Source: Desulfobacula toluolica Tol2
GTDB lineage: Bacteria > Desulfobacterota > Desulfobacteria > Desulfobacterales > Desulfobacteraceae
Direction: 5' to 3'
Assembly (NCBI RefSeq): GCF_000307105.1
Contig: NC_018645.1
Location: forward strand, 1,500,578-1,564,577
Length of the DNA: 64,000 bases
The stretch's first letter is position 1, and each line of letters starts with the position of its first letter. The notes under the pieces were generated by a model that was not told the origin of the DNA, made no database searches, and worked only from the letters and a program-made list of their open reading frames with translations. This document shows, piece after piece, positions 35,383 to 44,799 of this stretch. Made by a program: the position numbers and the translations under genes.

Positions 35383-35540
35383 ATTTTTTTCAAATTCTTT
35401 TGTAATAACGCAATAATCCAGCCGTTTGTTTGAACGATTACAGAAGGATGCATCAGATATTTTGTCTGACAAGTATTCAGAAAAAGAGGTGTGTTCCGTG
35501 GGAAAACCGTTTTTTAGAGTTGCGTCTGATAAATTTGGGA

Positions 35541-36107
35541 TCAGGCCTTGGACATGAATTTTTTTGTTTCTGTATTGACCTTGATCATGTCTCCTGCTTC
35601 AAGATATTCCGGGATCTGAATCTCAACGCCGTTTGAAAGGGTTGCGGGTTTGGTTCTTGCTGATGCACTCGCACCTTTGATGCCGGGAGCAGTTTCAGAT
35701 ATTTCAAAAACAAGGGCATTTGGAATTTCAATGGAAACCATATTCTCATCAATGATAAGGGCAACAAGGCCTTCCATACCATCCGTGATCCAGACAAGTT
35801 CATCTTCTATTGCATCGTTTTCTATCATGTACTGGGAATACTCCTGGCTGTCCATGAATACATGCAAAGCGCCGTCTGGATATAGATATTGTACAGGTCG
35901 TTTCAAGAGAGCCACTTCATTGAGCATATCATTTCCCTTGTAGCTTTCTTCATATTTTTGTTTGGTCTTAATGTTGTTGAATCTTATCTTGTAAAGGGTT
36001 ACAGCTCCTCTTGCCGATGGAGTTTTAACATCAATATGTTTAACCATGTAAGCGTCATTATTTATCTCAACAACATTCCCTTTTTTCAACTCACAAGCCT
36101 TGGGCAT
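35541..36107 (-). CDS. efpL: Elongation factor P-like protein EfpL (YeiP)
   Basis: A 188-aa EF-P paralogue. KTPSARGAVTLYKIRF near residue 29 is the YeiP/EfpL-type tip loop, unlike the PGKGxA loop of EF-P. The C-terminus has ETAPGIKGASASARTKPATL. EfpL relieves ribosome stalling at difficult peptide sequences. AGGAG precedes the ATG with good spacing. The U32 gene lies downstream on the same strand. Confidence 0.9.
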   Translation of the reverse strand: MPKACELKKGNVVEINNDAYMVKHIDVKTPSARGAVTLYKIRFNNIKTKQKYEESYKGNDMLNEVALLKRPVQYLYPDGALHVFMDSQEYSQYMIENDAIEDELVWITDGMEGLVALIIDENMVSIEIPNALVFEISETAPGIKGASASARTKPATLSNGVEIQIPEYLEAGDMIKVNTETKKFMSKA

Positions 36108-36432
36108 TTTTTATTCTCCTGCATACTGTTTTTTTGTCTGTTTATTTTTAAAAAAGTATAAATACCATTCAAGAGAAAAATTTAAAAGCACAAGAACAAA
36201 AAAAATACCGCAGAAACTTGAACCTGTGATGGAAAAACAGCTTTTTAAACAAATATTTATGATGCCCTAACAATAACCTGACTGGCCATGACAAAATGAT
36301 TTTGTGAGTGGATATTAACAATATGAAAAGACTTGTATGTTTTAACTTCAGAGTGATAGATTGAGACCATTGGGCGTATGTAAAAGTTGATTTTATCGGA
36401 TAAAAGCTTTGCAAAGCTGAGGAGATTATTAA
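36108..36432. other. Gene-free stretch between EfpL and the ABM-domain gene
   Basis: A divergent intergenic region of about 325 bases, AT-rich, presumably holding both promoters. A possible weak relative of the two-hairpin leader element lies near 36263-36345 (CTGGCCATGACA, then ACAAAA-TGA-TTTTGT). No gene is supported. Confidence 0.3.
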
Positions 36433-36738
36433 ATGATAAATGTAATTGCATCAATACAAATTAAAGAAGGCCGATTGTCAGAATTTATTGAGATTTTTAA
36501 ATCAAACATTCCAAGAGTTCTTGAAGAGAAAGGATGTATAGAGTATGTTCCAACCATTGATGTTCATGCAGATTTACCCCCTCAGCAGTTGAATCCAAAC
36601 GGTGTCACAATAATTGAGAAATGGGACAGGCTGGAGGATTTAAAAGCTCATCTGTCATCATCACATATGCTTTCATACAGAAAAAAAACAGAGCATCTTG
36701 TTGATAATATGTCCGTCAAAGTGCTGGAACAAGTGTGA
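36433..36738 (+). CDS. Antibiotic biosynthesis monooxygenase (ABM)-domain protein
   Basis: A 101-aa ferredoxin-like ABM protein of YgiN type: MINVIASIQIKEGRLSEFIE at the start, a GCIEYVP strand, then TIIEKWDRLEDLKAHLSSSH. Such dimeric small proteins include quinol and other monooxygenases, but many have no known substrate. GAGGAG precedes the ATG. It lies 28 bases upstream of thiM, so it may share its transcript. Confidence 0.8.
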   Translation: MINVIASIQIKEGRLSEFIEIFKSNIPRVLEEKGCIEYVPTIDVHADLPPQQLNPNGVTIIEKWDRLEDLKAHLSSSHMLSYRKKTEHLVDNMSVKVLEQV

Positions 36739-36766
36739 TTTGATTAAAAATAAAGAGAGTATACCC

Positions 36767-37564
36767 ATGACCCTGCAACCCGCAAATATATTTAAAGATG
36801 TTGAAAAAATAAGAGAAAATGCCCCTCTTGTTCACAATATAACCAATTATGTGGTGATGAACACCACGGCCAATGCCCTGTTAGCCATAGGTGCGTCCCC
36901 GGTCATGGCCCATGCTGTGCAGGAAGTTGAAGATCTGGCAGGGATTGCCGGAGCCCTGGTTCTGAATATCGGTACCTTGAACGATGGATGGATTGATGCA
37001 ATGTTCAGGGCGGCAAAAACAGCAAAATCAAAACAGGTTCCCATTGTCCTGGACCCGGTAGGGGCGGGTGCCACACCCTATCGTACCCAAACAGCAAAGG
37101 ATCTGATTCAGGCCTTTGCTCCATCCATCATCCGGGGGAATGGATCGGAAATTATGGCATTGTGCGGTCAAAGCCAATCCACAAAAGGAGTTGACAGCAC
37201 CAGTGAATCGAATCAGGCTGTTGACGCCGCAAAAACCCTGGTTCGTGAAATCGGCTGCACCGTGTGTGTCACCGGGGAAACTGATTATATTGTCTCTGCT
37301 CAAACTTTATACGAAGTTAAAAACGGCCATGCCTTAATGCCAAGGGTAACCGGTTTGGGATGCACTGCCACGGCCATTTGCGGTGCTTTTGCCGCAGTCA
37401 ATCCTGAATTCGACAAAGCTGCTGCCCATGCAATGGCAGTCATGGGGATTGCCGGGGAAATTGCTGCTGAAATTTCATCGGGTCCTGGAACGCTTCAGGT
37501 CAATTTTATTGATGCGCTTTACCAATTGTCTGAAACTGATATCAAAAAGCGCTTAAAAGCATAG
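36767..37564 (+). CDS. thiM: Hydroxyethylthiazole kinase ThiM
   Basis: A 265-aa ThiM. It phosphorylates the thiazole alcohol in thiamine salvage. Conserved segments include PLVHNITNYVVMNTTANALL, GASPVMAHAVQEVEDL, PIVLDPVGAGATPYR and the C-terminal GLGCTATAICGAFAAVNPEF with the catalytic cysteine. Homologues start at ATG 36767. It is followed by thiD, making a salvage pair; no thiE is nearby and no TPP riboswitch is convincing. Confidence 0.93.
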   Translation: MTLQPANIFKDVEKIRENAPLVHNITNYVVMNTTANALLAIGASPVMAHAVQEVEDLAGIAGALVLNIGTLNDGWIDAMFRAAKTAKSKQVPIVLDPVGAGATPYRTQTAKDLIQAFAPSIIRGNGSEIMALCGQSQSTKGVDSTSESNQAVDAAKTLVREIGCTVCVTGETDYIVSAQTLYEVKNGHALMPRVTGLGCTATAICGAFAAVNPEFDKAAAHAMAVMGIAGEIAAEISSGPGTLQVNFIDALYQLSETDIKKRLKA

Positions 37565-37609
37565 AAAACAATCATGGAGCCAATCCCTGTAAAAAAAGGA
37601 GAAAAGATT

Positions 37610-38425
37610 ATGAAATCTTATTATAGAGCCTTGACCATAGCCGGATCGGACAGCGGCGGAGGTGCGGGTATCCAGGCTGATCTGAAGACATTTTCAGCTC
37701 TGGGCTGTTTTGGAATGTCGGCCATTACAGCCCTGACAGCCCAGAACACCCGGACAGTGACCGGTATTTTCCCGGTTCCTCCGGAATTTATCGGCCAGCA
37801 GATAGATGCGGTTATGGAAGACATTGGAACCAATGCCGTTAAAATCGGCATGCTTCATTCACCCGAGGTTATTGAAATTGTTGCCCGAAAACTGGTCCAT
37901 TGGAAAACTTCCAATATCGTACTGGACCCTGTCATGATTTCCAAAAGCGGGGACAAGCTGCTTCGTGATGACGCAGTTAAGGCGTTGAAAAATGTTTTGA
38001 TTCCAGGGGTGACAATCATCACTCCCAATCTGCCTGAAGCGTCCGTCCTTCTGGGTTGGGAGGTTACAACACGGGAAGACATGTACCGGGCCGCCATGGA
38101 ACTTGCCACGCTGGGGTGTGACAATGTGTTGCTCAAGGGCGGACATCTCGACCATGAAGACAGCAGCGATCTTTTGTATCAAAAAAGTACGGATACCTTA
38201 ACCACACTGCCGGGGTCACGCATTAACACCATTAACTCGCACGGGACCGGCTGCACATTGTCTTCAGCTCTCTGCGCCGGCCTTGCCAGGGGTATGGATA
38301 TTGAAACAGCCGTGCAGAATGCCAAATCTTATATCACCGGAGCCCTTTTAGCCGGGATCGACTATAAAACAGGCAAGGGCCACGGCCCTGTCAATCATTT
38401 TTATAATATTTGGCCGGAGAAATAA
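37610..38425 (+). CDS. thiD: Hydroxymethylpyrimidine/phosphomethylpyrimidine kinase ThiD
   Basis: A 271-aa ribokinase-fold enzyme that phosphorylates HMP and HMP-P for thiamine synthesis. It shows [20 protein letters not shown] at the N-terminus, [10 protein letters not shown], and the C-terminal anion hole [22 protein letters not shown] precedes ATG 37610, and an in-frame upstream start at 37574 is not needed. It lies 45 bases after thiM and is probably cotranscribed. Confidence 0.93.
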   Translation: MKSYYRALTIAGSDSGGGAGIQADLKTFSALGCFGMSAITALTAQNTRTVTGIFPVPPEFIGQQIDAVMEDIGTNAVKIGMLHSPEVIEIVARKLVHWKTSNIVLDPVMISKSGDKLLRDDAVKALKNVLIPGVTIITPNLPEASVLLGWEVTTREDMYRAAMELATLGCDNVLLKGGHLDHEDSSDLLYQKSTDTLTTLPGSRINTINSHGTGCTLSSALCAGLARGMDIETAVQNAKSYITGALLAGIDYKTGKGHGPVNHFYNIWPEK

Positions 38426-38482
38426 AAAATAACTGGAAACTGTTGCTTTTGGGATGCTTGAAGCAAACTTTTAAACAACAAT

Positions 38483-38508
38483 AGGCCTCTGGATCATTCC
38501 GGGGGCCT
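38483..38508. terminator. Hairpin terminator between convergent thiD and DUF2058 genes
   Basis: AGGCCTCTGGA-TCAT-TCCGGGGGCCT forms an 11-pair stem (two G-T pairs) with a four-base loop, flanked by ACAACAAT and TGTTTGTTG that extend the pairing. It is positioned to stop transcription from thiD and possibly from the convergent gene. Confidence 0.7.
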
Positions 38509-38612
38509 GTTTGTTGATCAGCTTGAATCTTGGGGCTATTATTTTTCAGGTTCTTTGAACAATATGAAAGAGCATTCAACCGGTTGGAATTATGTGTTTC
38601 CCATTATTTGTT

Positions 38613-39098
38613 TTAACAGCTTGATTCGTCATGGTCGTTATATAATACAACCATATCACCATGATTGCGGCTTGTGATCTGTTCAGCCACCTTTGCAGGA
38701 ACAATCTCGAAACAATCATCAAATTTGACAATGGCTAATTGTCCATGACAGAGCTTTTGGGATATTTTTTCGTTTACAAATAATCGTTTGATTTTTTTTC
38801 CTACGGTAAAGTAGTAGGACTCATCATAATCATCCAGATTTAATCGGTTTGTTTCAATGAGTTGCCTTACCTGTGCCAGGTTTTCACGTTCCTGCTTTTT
38901 TTTGTTGAGTTGCCGGTTGAGTTCTTGGCTGAGTTTTTCTTTGGCCAATTGTTCTTGCCGTGCTTTGTTTATTTCAGTAGGGGAGCCTTTTGCTTTGTTT
39001 TTCTTGCGACCAACATGTTTTTCATGCTTGACCTTTTTAACCTGTTTTTTATTAACAAGTCCTGCTTTAAGCAGTTGGTCCTGAAATGATTTTCCCAT
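38613..39098 (-). CDS. DUF2058 (YaiL-like) protein
   Basis: A 161-aa protein that fits DUF2058: KSFQDQLLKAGLVNKKQVKK at the start, a highly charged coiled-coil middle (KARQEQLAKEKLSQELNRQL), and a C-terminal domain with VGKKIKRLFVNEKISQKL. The E. coli relative YaiL is a nucleoprotein or polysome-associated protein of unclear role. The strongly basic first half suggests nucleic-acid binding. A two-hairpin leader element (copy B) lies upstream in the same orientation. Confidence 0.8.
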   Translation of the reverse strand: MGKSFQDQLLKAGLVNKKQVKKVKHEKHVGRKKNKAKGSPTEINKARQEQLAKEKLSQELNRQLNKKKQERENLAQVRQLIETNRLNLDDYDESYYFTVGKKIKRLFVNEKISQKLCHGQLAIVKFDDCFEIVPAKVAEQITSRNHGDMVVLYNDHDESSC

Positions 39099-39212
39099 GG
39101 TGTTATCCTCATCTTATTTGTTTTTGCTACAATAATATATCCAGGCACAGACATCAAATATTTAAAAATTAGTGATCATTTGATTCTTGACAATCCCCTG
39201 ACTGTAAAATTT

Positions 39213-39303
39213 TTATATAACGGCCATGTCAGATCACTTTGTCACAACAAATAATGAAAGATATTTAATTTCAGCAGGTTAAAAGTTCTTTCATATAAAA
39301 AGT
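39213..39303 (+). repeat. Two-hairpin leader element, copy F
   Basis: Core ATAACGGCCATGTCAGATCA with a later CAACAAAT. ATGAAAGA pairs with TCTTTCAT in the second hairpin, using bases different from copies A and B yet keeping the pairing. It lies upstream of the cyclophilin gene and overlaps tail-to-tail with copy B on the other strand. Confidence 0.5.
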
Positions 39304-39390
39304 CTTCAAAAATTCAAACAGTGACTTTCATGTTTTGTTGTGGGCAAATATGAGCGAAAGACCAGATCTGCCCGTGGCAGTTATATGAAA
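39285..39390 (-). repeat. Two-hairpin leader element, copy B
   Basis: Read on the minus strand, it matches copy A closely: ATAACTGCCACGGGCAGATC, then TTTGCCCACAACAAAACATG and AAAGTC pairing with GACTTT before a T-run. GGGCAGA pairs with TTTGCCC. It lies about 190 bases upstream of the DUF2058 gene in the same orientation. Confidence 0.65.
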
Positions 39391-39439
39391 GCCTTTAAAA
39401 TTTTAATTTAGATGGTGGATTCGGGGCATTGTTGAGGTG

Positions 39440-39469
39440 TTGACAAAACTTATTTTTATATCCTATATG
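39440..39469 (+). promoter_or_regulatory. Putative sigma-70 promoter of the cyclophilin gene
   Basis: TTGACA (39440-39445) and TATATG (39464-39469) are 18 bases apart. The predicted transcript starts about 40 bases before the start codon, so the two-hairpin copy F upstream would not be in this transcript. Confidence 0.45.
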
Positions 39470-39516
39470 GGTTGAATGGCTTAATTGTTGGATAATTTTA
39501 AATTATGGAGAAAAAA

Positions 39517-40170
39517 ATGATTTCAGGTAAAAAAATTTTTACTGGTGTGTCTGTTGTTCTATTTTTGTTTCTAATACCCTGTTCTGTCTTTTCCCAGGAT
39601 CTCAGTACTCAGGATCTCATCGTTCAGGATCTCAAGGATGGATTATACGCACAATTTGATACTGATAAAGGCCGGATTCTGGCTGTTCTATATTATGACC
39701 GTGTTCCCCTCACTGTTATTAATTTTGCCGGACTTGCACAAGGAACAATTGCCTCCAGTCAAGGTACTTCAAAAAAATATTATGACGGATTGATTTTTCA
39801 TAGGGTGATCAAAGATTTTATGATTCAGGGTGGTGATCCTACCGGAACAGGCCGGGGCGGTCCTGGATATAGATTTGCCGACGAGTTTGTGGCTGGCTTG
39901 AAACATGATTCTCCAGGAATCCTGTCAATGGCCAATGCAGGACCAGGAACAAATGGCAGCCAGTTTTTCATTACCCACAAGGCAACGCCATGGCTTGATA
40001 ATAAACATACGGTGTTTGGAAAAGTGATCACCGGTCAGGATGTGGTCAATAAAATTGAAAAAGGCGACCGGATAAATACTTTGACAATTATCAGGGTTGG
40101 CGAAAAGGCCAAGGCCTTTAAAACAGATCAGGCAAGCTTTGATGCGGCTGTGAATAAAATAAAGAATTGA
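39517..40170 (+). CDS. Cyclophilin-type peptidyl-prolyl isomerase, exported
   Basis: A 217-aa cyclophilin with an N-terminal signal peptide (about residues 1-26, ending VFSQ). The catalytic core shows [20 protein letters not shown] and [20 protein letters not shown], with the usual active-site arginine and phenylalanine. It accelerates proline isomerisation, probably in the periplasm. ATG 39517 is chosen because GGAG precedes it by six bases; an in-frame ATG at 39505 has no such site. Confidence 0.9.
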   Translation: MISGKKIFTGVSVVLFLFLIPCSVFSQDLSTQDLIVQDLKDGLYAQFDTDKGRILAVLYYDRVPLTVINFAGLAQGTIASSQGTSKKYYDGLIFHRVIKDFMIQGGDPTGTGRGGPGYRFADEFVAGLKHDSPGILSMANAGPGTNGSQFFITHKATPWLDNKHTVFGKVITGQDVVNKIEKGDRINTLTIIRVGEKAKAFKTDQASFDAAVNKIKN

Positions 40171-40239
40171 AGTTAAAGCTTGAATAAACCAACTGTGGGG
40201 CTGGATGAACCGGATGTGATTATATCCTTTTCTTTTTTT

Positions 40240-40992
40240 TTAAGGCAATTGGAATGGTTCCAATTCAGACAATACGCTGTAGTTAGTGATATCGCATTGA
40301 ACAGGTGTTATGGAAATATAGTTTTGCAATATCGCAGTGATATCTGAATCCGGTTCATCTGCTACCTGATCAATGCGGCCATACCAGTAATAAGACCTGT
40401 TTTTAGGATCAACACGCTTGTCAAATTGTTTGGAAAGATTATTAGAAGACTGCCGGGTGATTTTAACACCTCTCACCTCATCAAATGGAATATCCGGTGC
40501 GTTGATGTTCAGGAATGTTCCTGAAGGAAGCCCGTTATAATACACCTTATCAACTATATTGACAATGAAGCGGGACATTCCTTTAAAATCAAGAGTTTTT
40601 CCTGTTTTTATGGAAACCGCCAGGCTCAATATGCCGTTTAAAGCGCCTTCCCTGGCAGCTGAAACCGTTCCTGAATAATTGATATCAACTCCTGCATTGC
40701 AGCCAGGATTGATTCCTGAAATAATCAGGTCCGGTGGCGTGGTAAAAAGGTCAAATAACCCCAGTTTAACACAGTCAGCAGGTGTTCCTGCAACCGCATA
40801 TCCATCATCTCCGTCATTTAAGCGGACCGGGCTCATTCGTATGGGGTCATTAAGGGTGATACCGTGGCTCACGGCACTTTTTTCTCTGTCGGGTGCAATC
40901 AGAACAACCTTGTGATACTGCCGGAGTGCTGCGTACAACACCTGAATTCCAGGAGCAGCGTAGCCGTCGTCATTTGTAAGAAGAATTTTCAT
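40240..40992 (-). CDS. surE: 5'/3'-nucleotidase SurE
   Basis: A 250-aa SurE phosphatase. The metal site appears as ILLTNDDGYAAPGIQVL at the N-terminus; APDREKSAVSHGITL, GTPADCVKLGL and SGINPGCNAGVDINYSGTVS follow. SurE dephosphorylates nucleoside monophosphates in stress survival. The ATG follows AGAGGA. The convergent cyclophilin gene ends 70 bases away. Confidence 0.95.
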   Translation of the reverse strand: MKILLTNDDGYAAPGIQVLYAALRQYHKVVLIAPDREKSAVSHGITLNDPIRMSPVRLNDGDDGYAVAGTPADCVKLGLFDLFTTPPDLIISGINPGCNAGVDINYSGTVSAAREGALNGILSLAVSIKTGKTLDFKGMSRFIVNIVDKVYYNGLPSGTFLNINAPDIPFDEVRGVKITRQSSNNLSKQFDKRVDPKNRSYYWYGRIDQVADEPDSDITAILQNYISITPVQCDITNYSVLSELEPFQLP

Positions 40993-41016
40993 TGATTTTC
41001 CTCTGCCTAAAGAAGA

Positions 41017-41430
41017 TTAATAGTCCACTTTTTTTCTCAATTTTTTGACCCTGCCGTTTTTTGTCTTGCTATCCAGGCGCTTTTCAACTGCTCCTTTTTT
41101 CGGTCTTGTTTTTTGTCGCTTCTTTTTTTTGACCAGAACGCTTTGAACAATTTTTTGTAAGCGGTTCAGTGCATCTTCCTTGTTTTTTTCCTGGGTCCGA
41201 AAAGTCTGGGCCTTGATCACCAGAACACCGGTTTTTGAAATTCTCTGGTCGCTGAGAGATAATAGCTTGTCTTTAACCTGATCCGGCAGACTGGAGGCTT
41301 GAATGTCAAAGCGAAGGTGTATCGCAGTGGAGACTTTGTTGACATTCTGGCCGCCTGCTCCCTGTGCCCGTATGGCCTGGAACTGAATTTGCGTTTCCGG
41401 AATACTTATGTTGTCGTTTATTTTCAGCAT
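41017..41430 (-). CDS. arfB: Alternative ribosome-rescue factor ArfB
   Basis: A 137-aa peptidyl-tRNA hydrolase-domain protein: FQAIRAQGAGGQNVNKVSTA contains the catalytic GGQ. The C-terminal lysine/arginine-rich tail (KKKKRQKTRPKKGAVEKRLD and beyond) inserts in the mRNA channel. ArfB releases peptides from stalled ribosomes without stop codons. It lies 24 bases upstream of surE on the same strand. Confidence 0.93.
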   Translation of the reverse strand: MLKINDNISIPETQIQFQAIRAQGAGGQNVNKVSTAIHLRFDIQASSLPDQVKDKLLSLSDQRISKTGVLVIKAQTFRTQEKNKEDALNRLQKIVQSVLVKKKKRQKTRPKKGAVEKRLDSKTKNGRVKKLRKKVDY

Positions 41431-41621
41431 TGCAGATTCTCATTTGATTGAAAAAAATATTAGATGCTTAATACGGTATAAAAATTTTGTGATCCTGTCA
41501 ATGCGTAGAAAGGCCATCTTTAAAGACAGACTGGATACTTTTGGGTTGTCGGTTTTATTTGAAAAGTATTTACATTGCCGGAAACAGCATTATTTTTTAA
41601 TAATAGACATTGGTGGTTTTT

Positions 41622-41730
41622 TTTTAATAACTGCCATGGGTAAACCTGATATTTTGTTTAGGATTTGCCCACATCAAAGCATGAAAGTTTTGGTGTGAAT
41701 TTTTTAAGATTTTTTTTATAAAAATCATAA
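41622..41730 (+). repeat. Two-hairpin leader element, copy C
   Basis: ATAACTGCCATGGGTAAACC matches the family; GGGTAAA pairs with TTTGCCC, whereas copies A and B have GGGCAGA. AAAGTTTT pairs with AAGATTTT, and a T-run follows. The element ends about 20 bases before the start codon of the 85-aa gene. Confidence 0.6.
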
Positions 41731-41750
41731 AGGCCGCAAGGAGGAAAAAA

Positions 41751-42008
41751 ATGTATACTAAAAATCAACTTTGCGAAAAAATAATATCCGTATATCCGGA
41801 TATTGGTGAGTGCGGGATAGATCTGAATGTAGAGTATGATCAGGATAAAAAGGTATGGGTTGTACAACTGAATAAAGATAACCAGACCTTGAAGACCTAT
41901 CTTGAACCGGAAGATGCAAATGTCTGCATGGAGGGTAAACAATGTATAGGTTTGGGGATGCAGATATACCAGCTCAGGGATAATATAAAAAATATGCGTG
42001 ATTCATAA
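41751..42008 (+). CDS. Hypothetical 85-aa protein
   Basis: I do not recognise the family. The protein is soluble and acidic, with three cysteines (KNQLCEKIISVYPDIGECGI, and VCMEGKQCIG near the end). AAGGAGG precedes the ATG at good spacing, so translation is well supported. A two-hairpin leader element lies just upstream. It precedes a methyltransferase gene by 56 bases and may share its transcript. Confidence 0.65.
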   Translation: MYTKNQLCEKIISVYPDIGECGIDLNVEYDQDKKVWVVQLNKDNQTLKTYLEPEDANVCMEGKQCIGLGMQIYQLRDNIKNMRDS

Positions 42009-42064
42009 AACAAACAAAAGCATGTTGTTGCTTTGAAATATGAAAAAACCAACAGAGAGGAAGG

Positions 42065-43153
42065 ATGCCGGATAAAAAAAAGCAGGATTTCAATCGGAAA
42101 ATGGTGGATATTTTAAACTATGGGGCACTTAACCTGGCCATGGGAATCGGATATAAAACAGGGCTGTTTGATGTGATGGACACTATGGATGCTCCTGCAT
42201 CAGTAAAGCAAATTGCCGACAGTGCAAATCTGAATGAACGATATGTCTCAGAATGGCTGGGAGTGATGGTGACCGGACAAATTGTGCATATTGTTTCACA
42301 AGCATCCGGGGAAACGGCATATTCTTTGCCGGCAGAACATGCCACCTGCCTGACCAGGCGCTCGGGTGATGCAAATTTAGGCGTGTATTCTCAGGAAATT
42401 CCATTACTGACCCAATGCGCTTTGGAGCAAGTTGAAAAGGGGTTCTCATCCGGTGATGGTGTTCCTTTTTCATGCTATCCAAAGTTCCAGTCATTCATGG
42501 CAGAGCTTTCCAATGCCAAACATGAACAGGTTCTGGTGGATAAATTTTTACCTGGAGTGGATGATGGAAGGCTTGTGTGTGATCTGGAAAAAGGAATAGA
42601 CGTGTGTGACTTGGGCTGTGGTGAAGGGGTTGCACTGAACCTGATGGCACGGCATTTTCCTAAATCAGATTTTATTGGAATTGATACCCATGAAGCGGCC
42701 ATTGAAACAGCCCGGACAATGGCTGTTGAGCAGGGATTGAAAAATGTGACTTATCTGATACAGGATGCTGCCCGGATTGAAGGAAATGCTGAATTTCAAG
42801 AACGCTTTGATTATATCACGGCTTTTGATTCCATACATGATCAGACAAAGCCATTGGATGCCTTGAAAGGAGTTCGGTATATGCTTTCCTGCAACGGCAG
42901 GTTTTCCATGGTGGACATTGATGCTGGCAGCGACCATGCTAAAAATTTAAATCATCCCATGGGGCCTTTTTTGTATACGGTAAGCTTGATGCATTGCATG
43001 CCTGTGGGGCTTGTTGATGGCGGTACGGGTCTTGGCATGATGTGGGGAAGACAAAAGGCCGTTCAGATGTTGAATAGGGCAGGGTTTGAAAAGGTTGCTG
43101 TGATTGAAATGGAACATGATCCTTTTAATGTGCATTATTTTGCTAATAAGTAA
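42065..43153 (+). CDS. SAM-dependent methyltransferase with N-terminal winged helix
   Basis: A 362-aa protein. The N-terminal 100 residues form a winged-helix/dimerisation part (ILNYGALNLAMGIGYKTGLF). The C-terminal domain is a class I methyltransferase with motif I VCDLGCGEGVALNLMARHF and FIGIDTHEAAIETA. It belongs to the group of methyltransferases with an HTH-like domain also called transcription-factor-like; the substrate is unknown. AGAGAGGAAGG lies upstream of ATG 42065. Confidence 0.8.
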   Translation: MPDKKKQDFNRKMVDILNYGALNLAMGIGYKTGLFDVMDTMDAPASVKQIADSANLNERYVSEWLGVMVTGQIVHIVSQASGETAYSLPAEHATCLTRRSGDANLGVYSQEIPLLTQCALEQVEKGFSSGDGVPFSCYPKFQSFMAELSNAKHEQVLVDKFLPGVDDGRLVCDLEKGIDVCDLGCGEGVALNLMARHFPKSDFIGIDTHEAAIETARTMAVEQGLKNVTYLIQDAARIEGNAEFQERFDYITAFDSIHDQTKPLDALKGVRYMLSCNGRFSMVDIDAGSDHAKNLNHPMGPFLYTVSLMHCMPVGLVDGGTGLGMMWGRQKAVQMLNRAGFEKVAVIEMEHDPFNVHYFANK

Positions 43154-43176
43154 TTCATTACACAAAACTGATCTGC

Positions 43177-43413
43177 ATGGGAAGAGCCATTATGATTCCT
43201 GGATTTTTAGGTGCCAATATCGAAGTTGCCATCTATCCTGAGCGCCGGGCTGCTGTAAACGGTAACTGGAATGAATTGTCAAAAACCGTTCTGTAAGTTG
43301 GAAAGACAGCGGATGAAATTTTTGCAGGCAATAGGGAAACAGCTCGTGCAACCGGTATTCCCCATGTGTCTGATGTCAATAATGAAAGTGCAAAAAAGAT
43401 CTTAAATTCATAA
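43177..43413 (+). pseudogene. Short frame interrupted by an in-frame stop
   Basis: ATG 43177 opens a frame of 39 residues (MGRAIMIPGFLGANIEVAIY) ending with TAA at 43294-43296. The same frame continues for 38 further codons to 43413 (VGKTADEIFAGNRETARATG). Both halves look protein-like and share composition, so a single ancestral gene with a nonsense mutation is possible. No family is recognised. Confidence 0.3.
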
Positions 43414-43435
43414 ATTTATGATGTGAATTTGAATA

Positions 43436-43505
43436 AACAGGGCCTTGTCTTTTTGTTGTTTTTGACAGCTTTTTATCAGTTTTTTTGTTAAGGCAAGGCC
43501 CTGTT
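43436..43505. terminator. Long-armed hairpin at the end of the oxidoreductase operon
   Basis: AACAGGGCCTTG (43436-43447) and CAAGGCCCTGTT (43494-43505) are perfect 12-bp arms. The second overlaps the stop codon of the KorB-gamma gene, which lies on the minus strand. The 46-base loop is T-rich on the plus strand. The hairpin could serve as terminator for either strand. Confidence 0.55.
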
Positions 43506-44799
43506 ATGCATTGAATGTTTTTTCAATGGTTTCCATTGCGGTCAGATATCGGTTTTCATTGAAACAGAACTTTAATGCGTGAATCAGCATCTCTTTGTTG
43601 ACGGCTTTCTCTTTTTTTGCCATTACTCCAAGGGAGGCCATAGCCCAGTCCTGTTTTTTTATTTTCAGTTTCCTGAAGTCGATTTCAACAACTTTCCCTG
43701 GGGTTTGGGGAATTGAAACCTTTTTTTCTTTGAATACAAAAGTATCCGGTTTCAGGGATGCAAATATTTTGTTTCTTCGCTGTACCCCTTCATCACTCAA
43801 TGCCAGGACAACGGACGGCGATTCAATGCCTGGGTAGTCTATTTTATCGGGTGAAATAATGATCTCACTGACAGACGGCCCCCTGAGAACGGTGACATTA
43901 TGGTCGTTTTTTATTGACACGTTCATGCCTGCACAAAGCCCTGCATGACCGACAATATCTCCTGCAGTTACGATCCGCATGCCGGCACTGCCCAGAATAA
44001 CCACTTCCTGGTGTTGATAATTTCCAAGATGTATTTTTTTTTCTATGGTTGCTGCCTCGGGGAAAATGGTTTTTTCTTTGGCAAGTTCCCGGTAGCGGTC
44101 TCCATATTCAGGTCTTTGGTTTTTTTCAATCCTGCCGGATGGTTCAGGAAACTTTTTGATCATCTGATCAAGTGAGGCTGGGGTCAGCGGATTTTTTTTT
44201 GTATAACGGCCCGTACAGATACCAAGGGTTTCAATGATGGAAAACCCATGGTGTTCAATGGCTTTACAGATTTTCCCGGACAAGTCTGCATCATACCCCG
44301 AACATCTGTCAACATAAGTGGCACCTGCACTTTGGGCAATTGTGCAGATATCCAGTGGAATTTCAGCTTGATTGAGAAATTCCGATCCCACCACTGCTTC
44401 TGTCGGGGTAGTGACGGAATATTGCCCGCCGGTCATGCCAAAGTTGAAATTGTTGAGAATGATCAGGGTCATATCCAGGTTACGTCTGCATGCTGCCAGA
44501 ACATGGGCACCTCCGATTATAAGACCGCCGTCTCCCATTGTGACAATAACGTTAAGGTCAGGGGCGGCAAGTTTAAGACCGGTCGCATAGGTCAGGGCAC
44601 GACCGTGAATGCCGTGAAGAGCGTGTGTGTTAAAAAAGGTATCAAAAAGACCGGAACAGCCGATATCAGAAACAATAACGGTTTTATCTGCCGGAAGGTT
44701 TAAGTCGGTCAGGGCTTTATCAAGTCCTTTGGTGATTTTTTCATGTGTGCATCCGGGGCAATAGACAGGGGGACGGTTTTTATTTAAAAAGCGACTCAT
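43504..44799 (-). CDS. korB: 2-oxoacid:ferredoxin oxidoreductase, beta and gamma subunits fused
   Basis: A 431-aa protein. Residues 1-about 270 are the thiamine pyrophosphate-binding beta subunit: VYCPGCTHEKI, DIGCSGLFDTFF, MGDGGLIIGGAHVLA and NFNFGMTGGQYS. From about residue 270 (VVILGSAGMRIVTAGDIVGH) a gamma-type domain follows in the same chain. The pair with KorA oxidises a 2-oxoacid to acyl-CoA with ferredoxin reduction; exact substrate unclear (2-oxoglutarate, branched-chain or aryl). ATG 44799 follows GGAGG. It overlaps korA by 20 bases. Confidence 0.85.
   Translation of the reverse strand: MSRFLNKNRPPVYCPGCTHEKITKGLDKALTDLNLPADKTVIVSDIGCSGLFDTFFNTHALHGIHGRALTYATGLKLAAPDLNVIVTMGDGGLIIGGAHVLAACRRNLDMTLIILNNFNFGMTGGQYSVTTPTEAVVGSEFLNQAEIPLDICTIAQSAGATYVDRCSGYDADLSGKICKAIEHHGFSIIETLGICTGRYTKKNPLTPASLDQMIKKFPEPSGRIEKNQRPEYGDRYRELAKEKTIFPEAATIEKKIHLGNYQHQEVVILGSAGMRIVTAGDIVGHAGLCAGMNVSIKNDHNVTVLRGPSVSEIIISPDKIDYPGIESPSVVLALSDEGVQRRNKIFASLKPDTFVFKEKKVSIPQTPGKVVEIDFRKLKIKKQDWAMASLGVMAKKEKAVNKEMLIHALKFCFNENRYLTAMETIEKTFNA

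Noticed and set aside
36160-36432. Possible TPP riboswitch upstream of the thiM/thiD genes
   Set aside because: Only a short TTGAACCTG-like match is present; the CTGAGA box, the closing helices and the spacing are missing.
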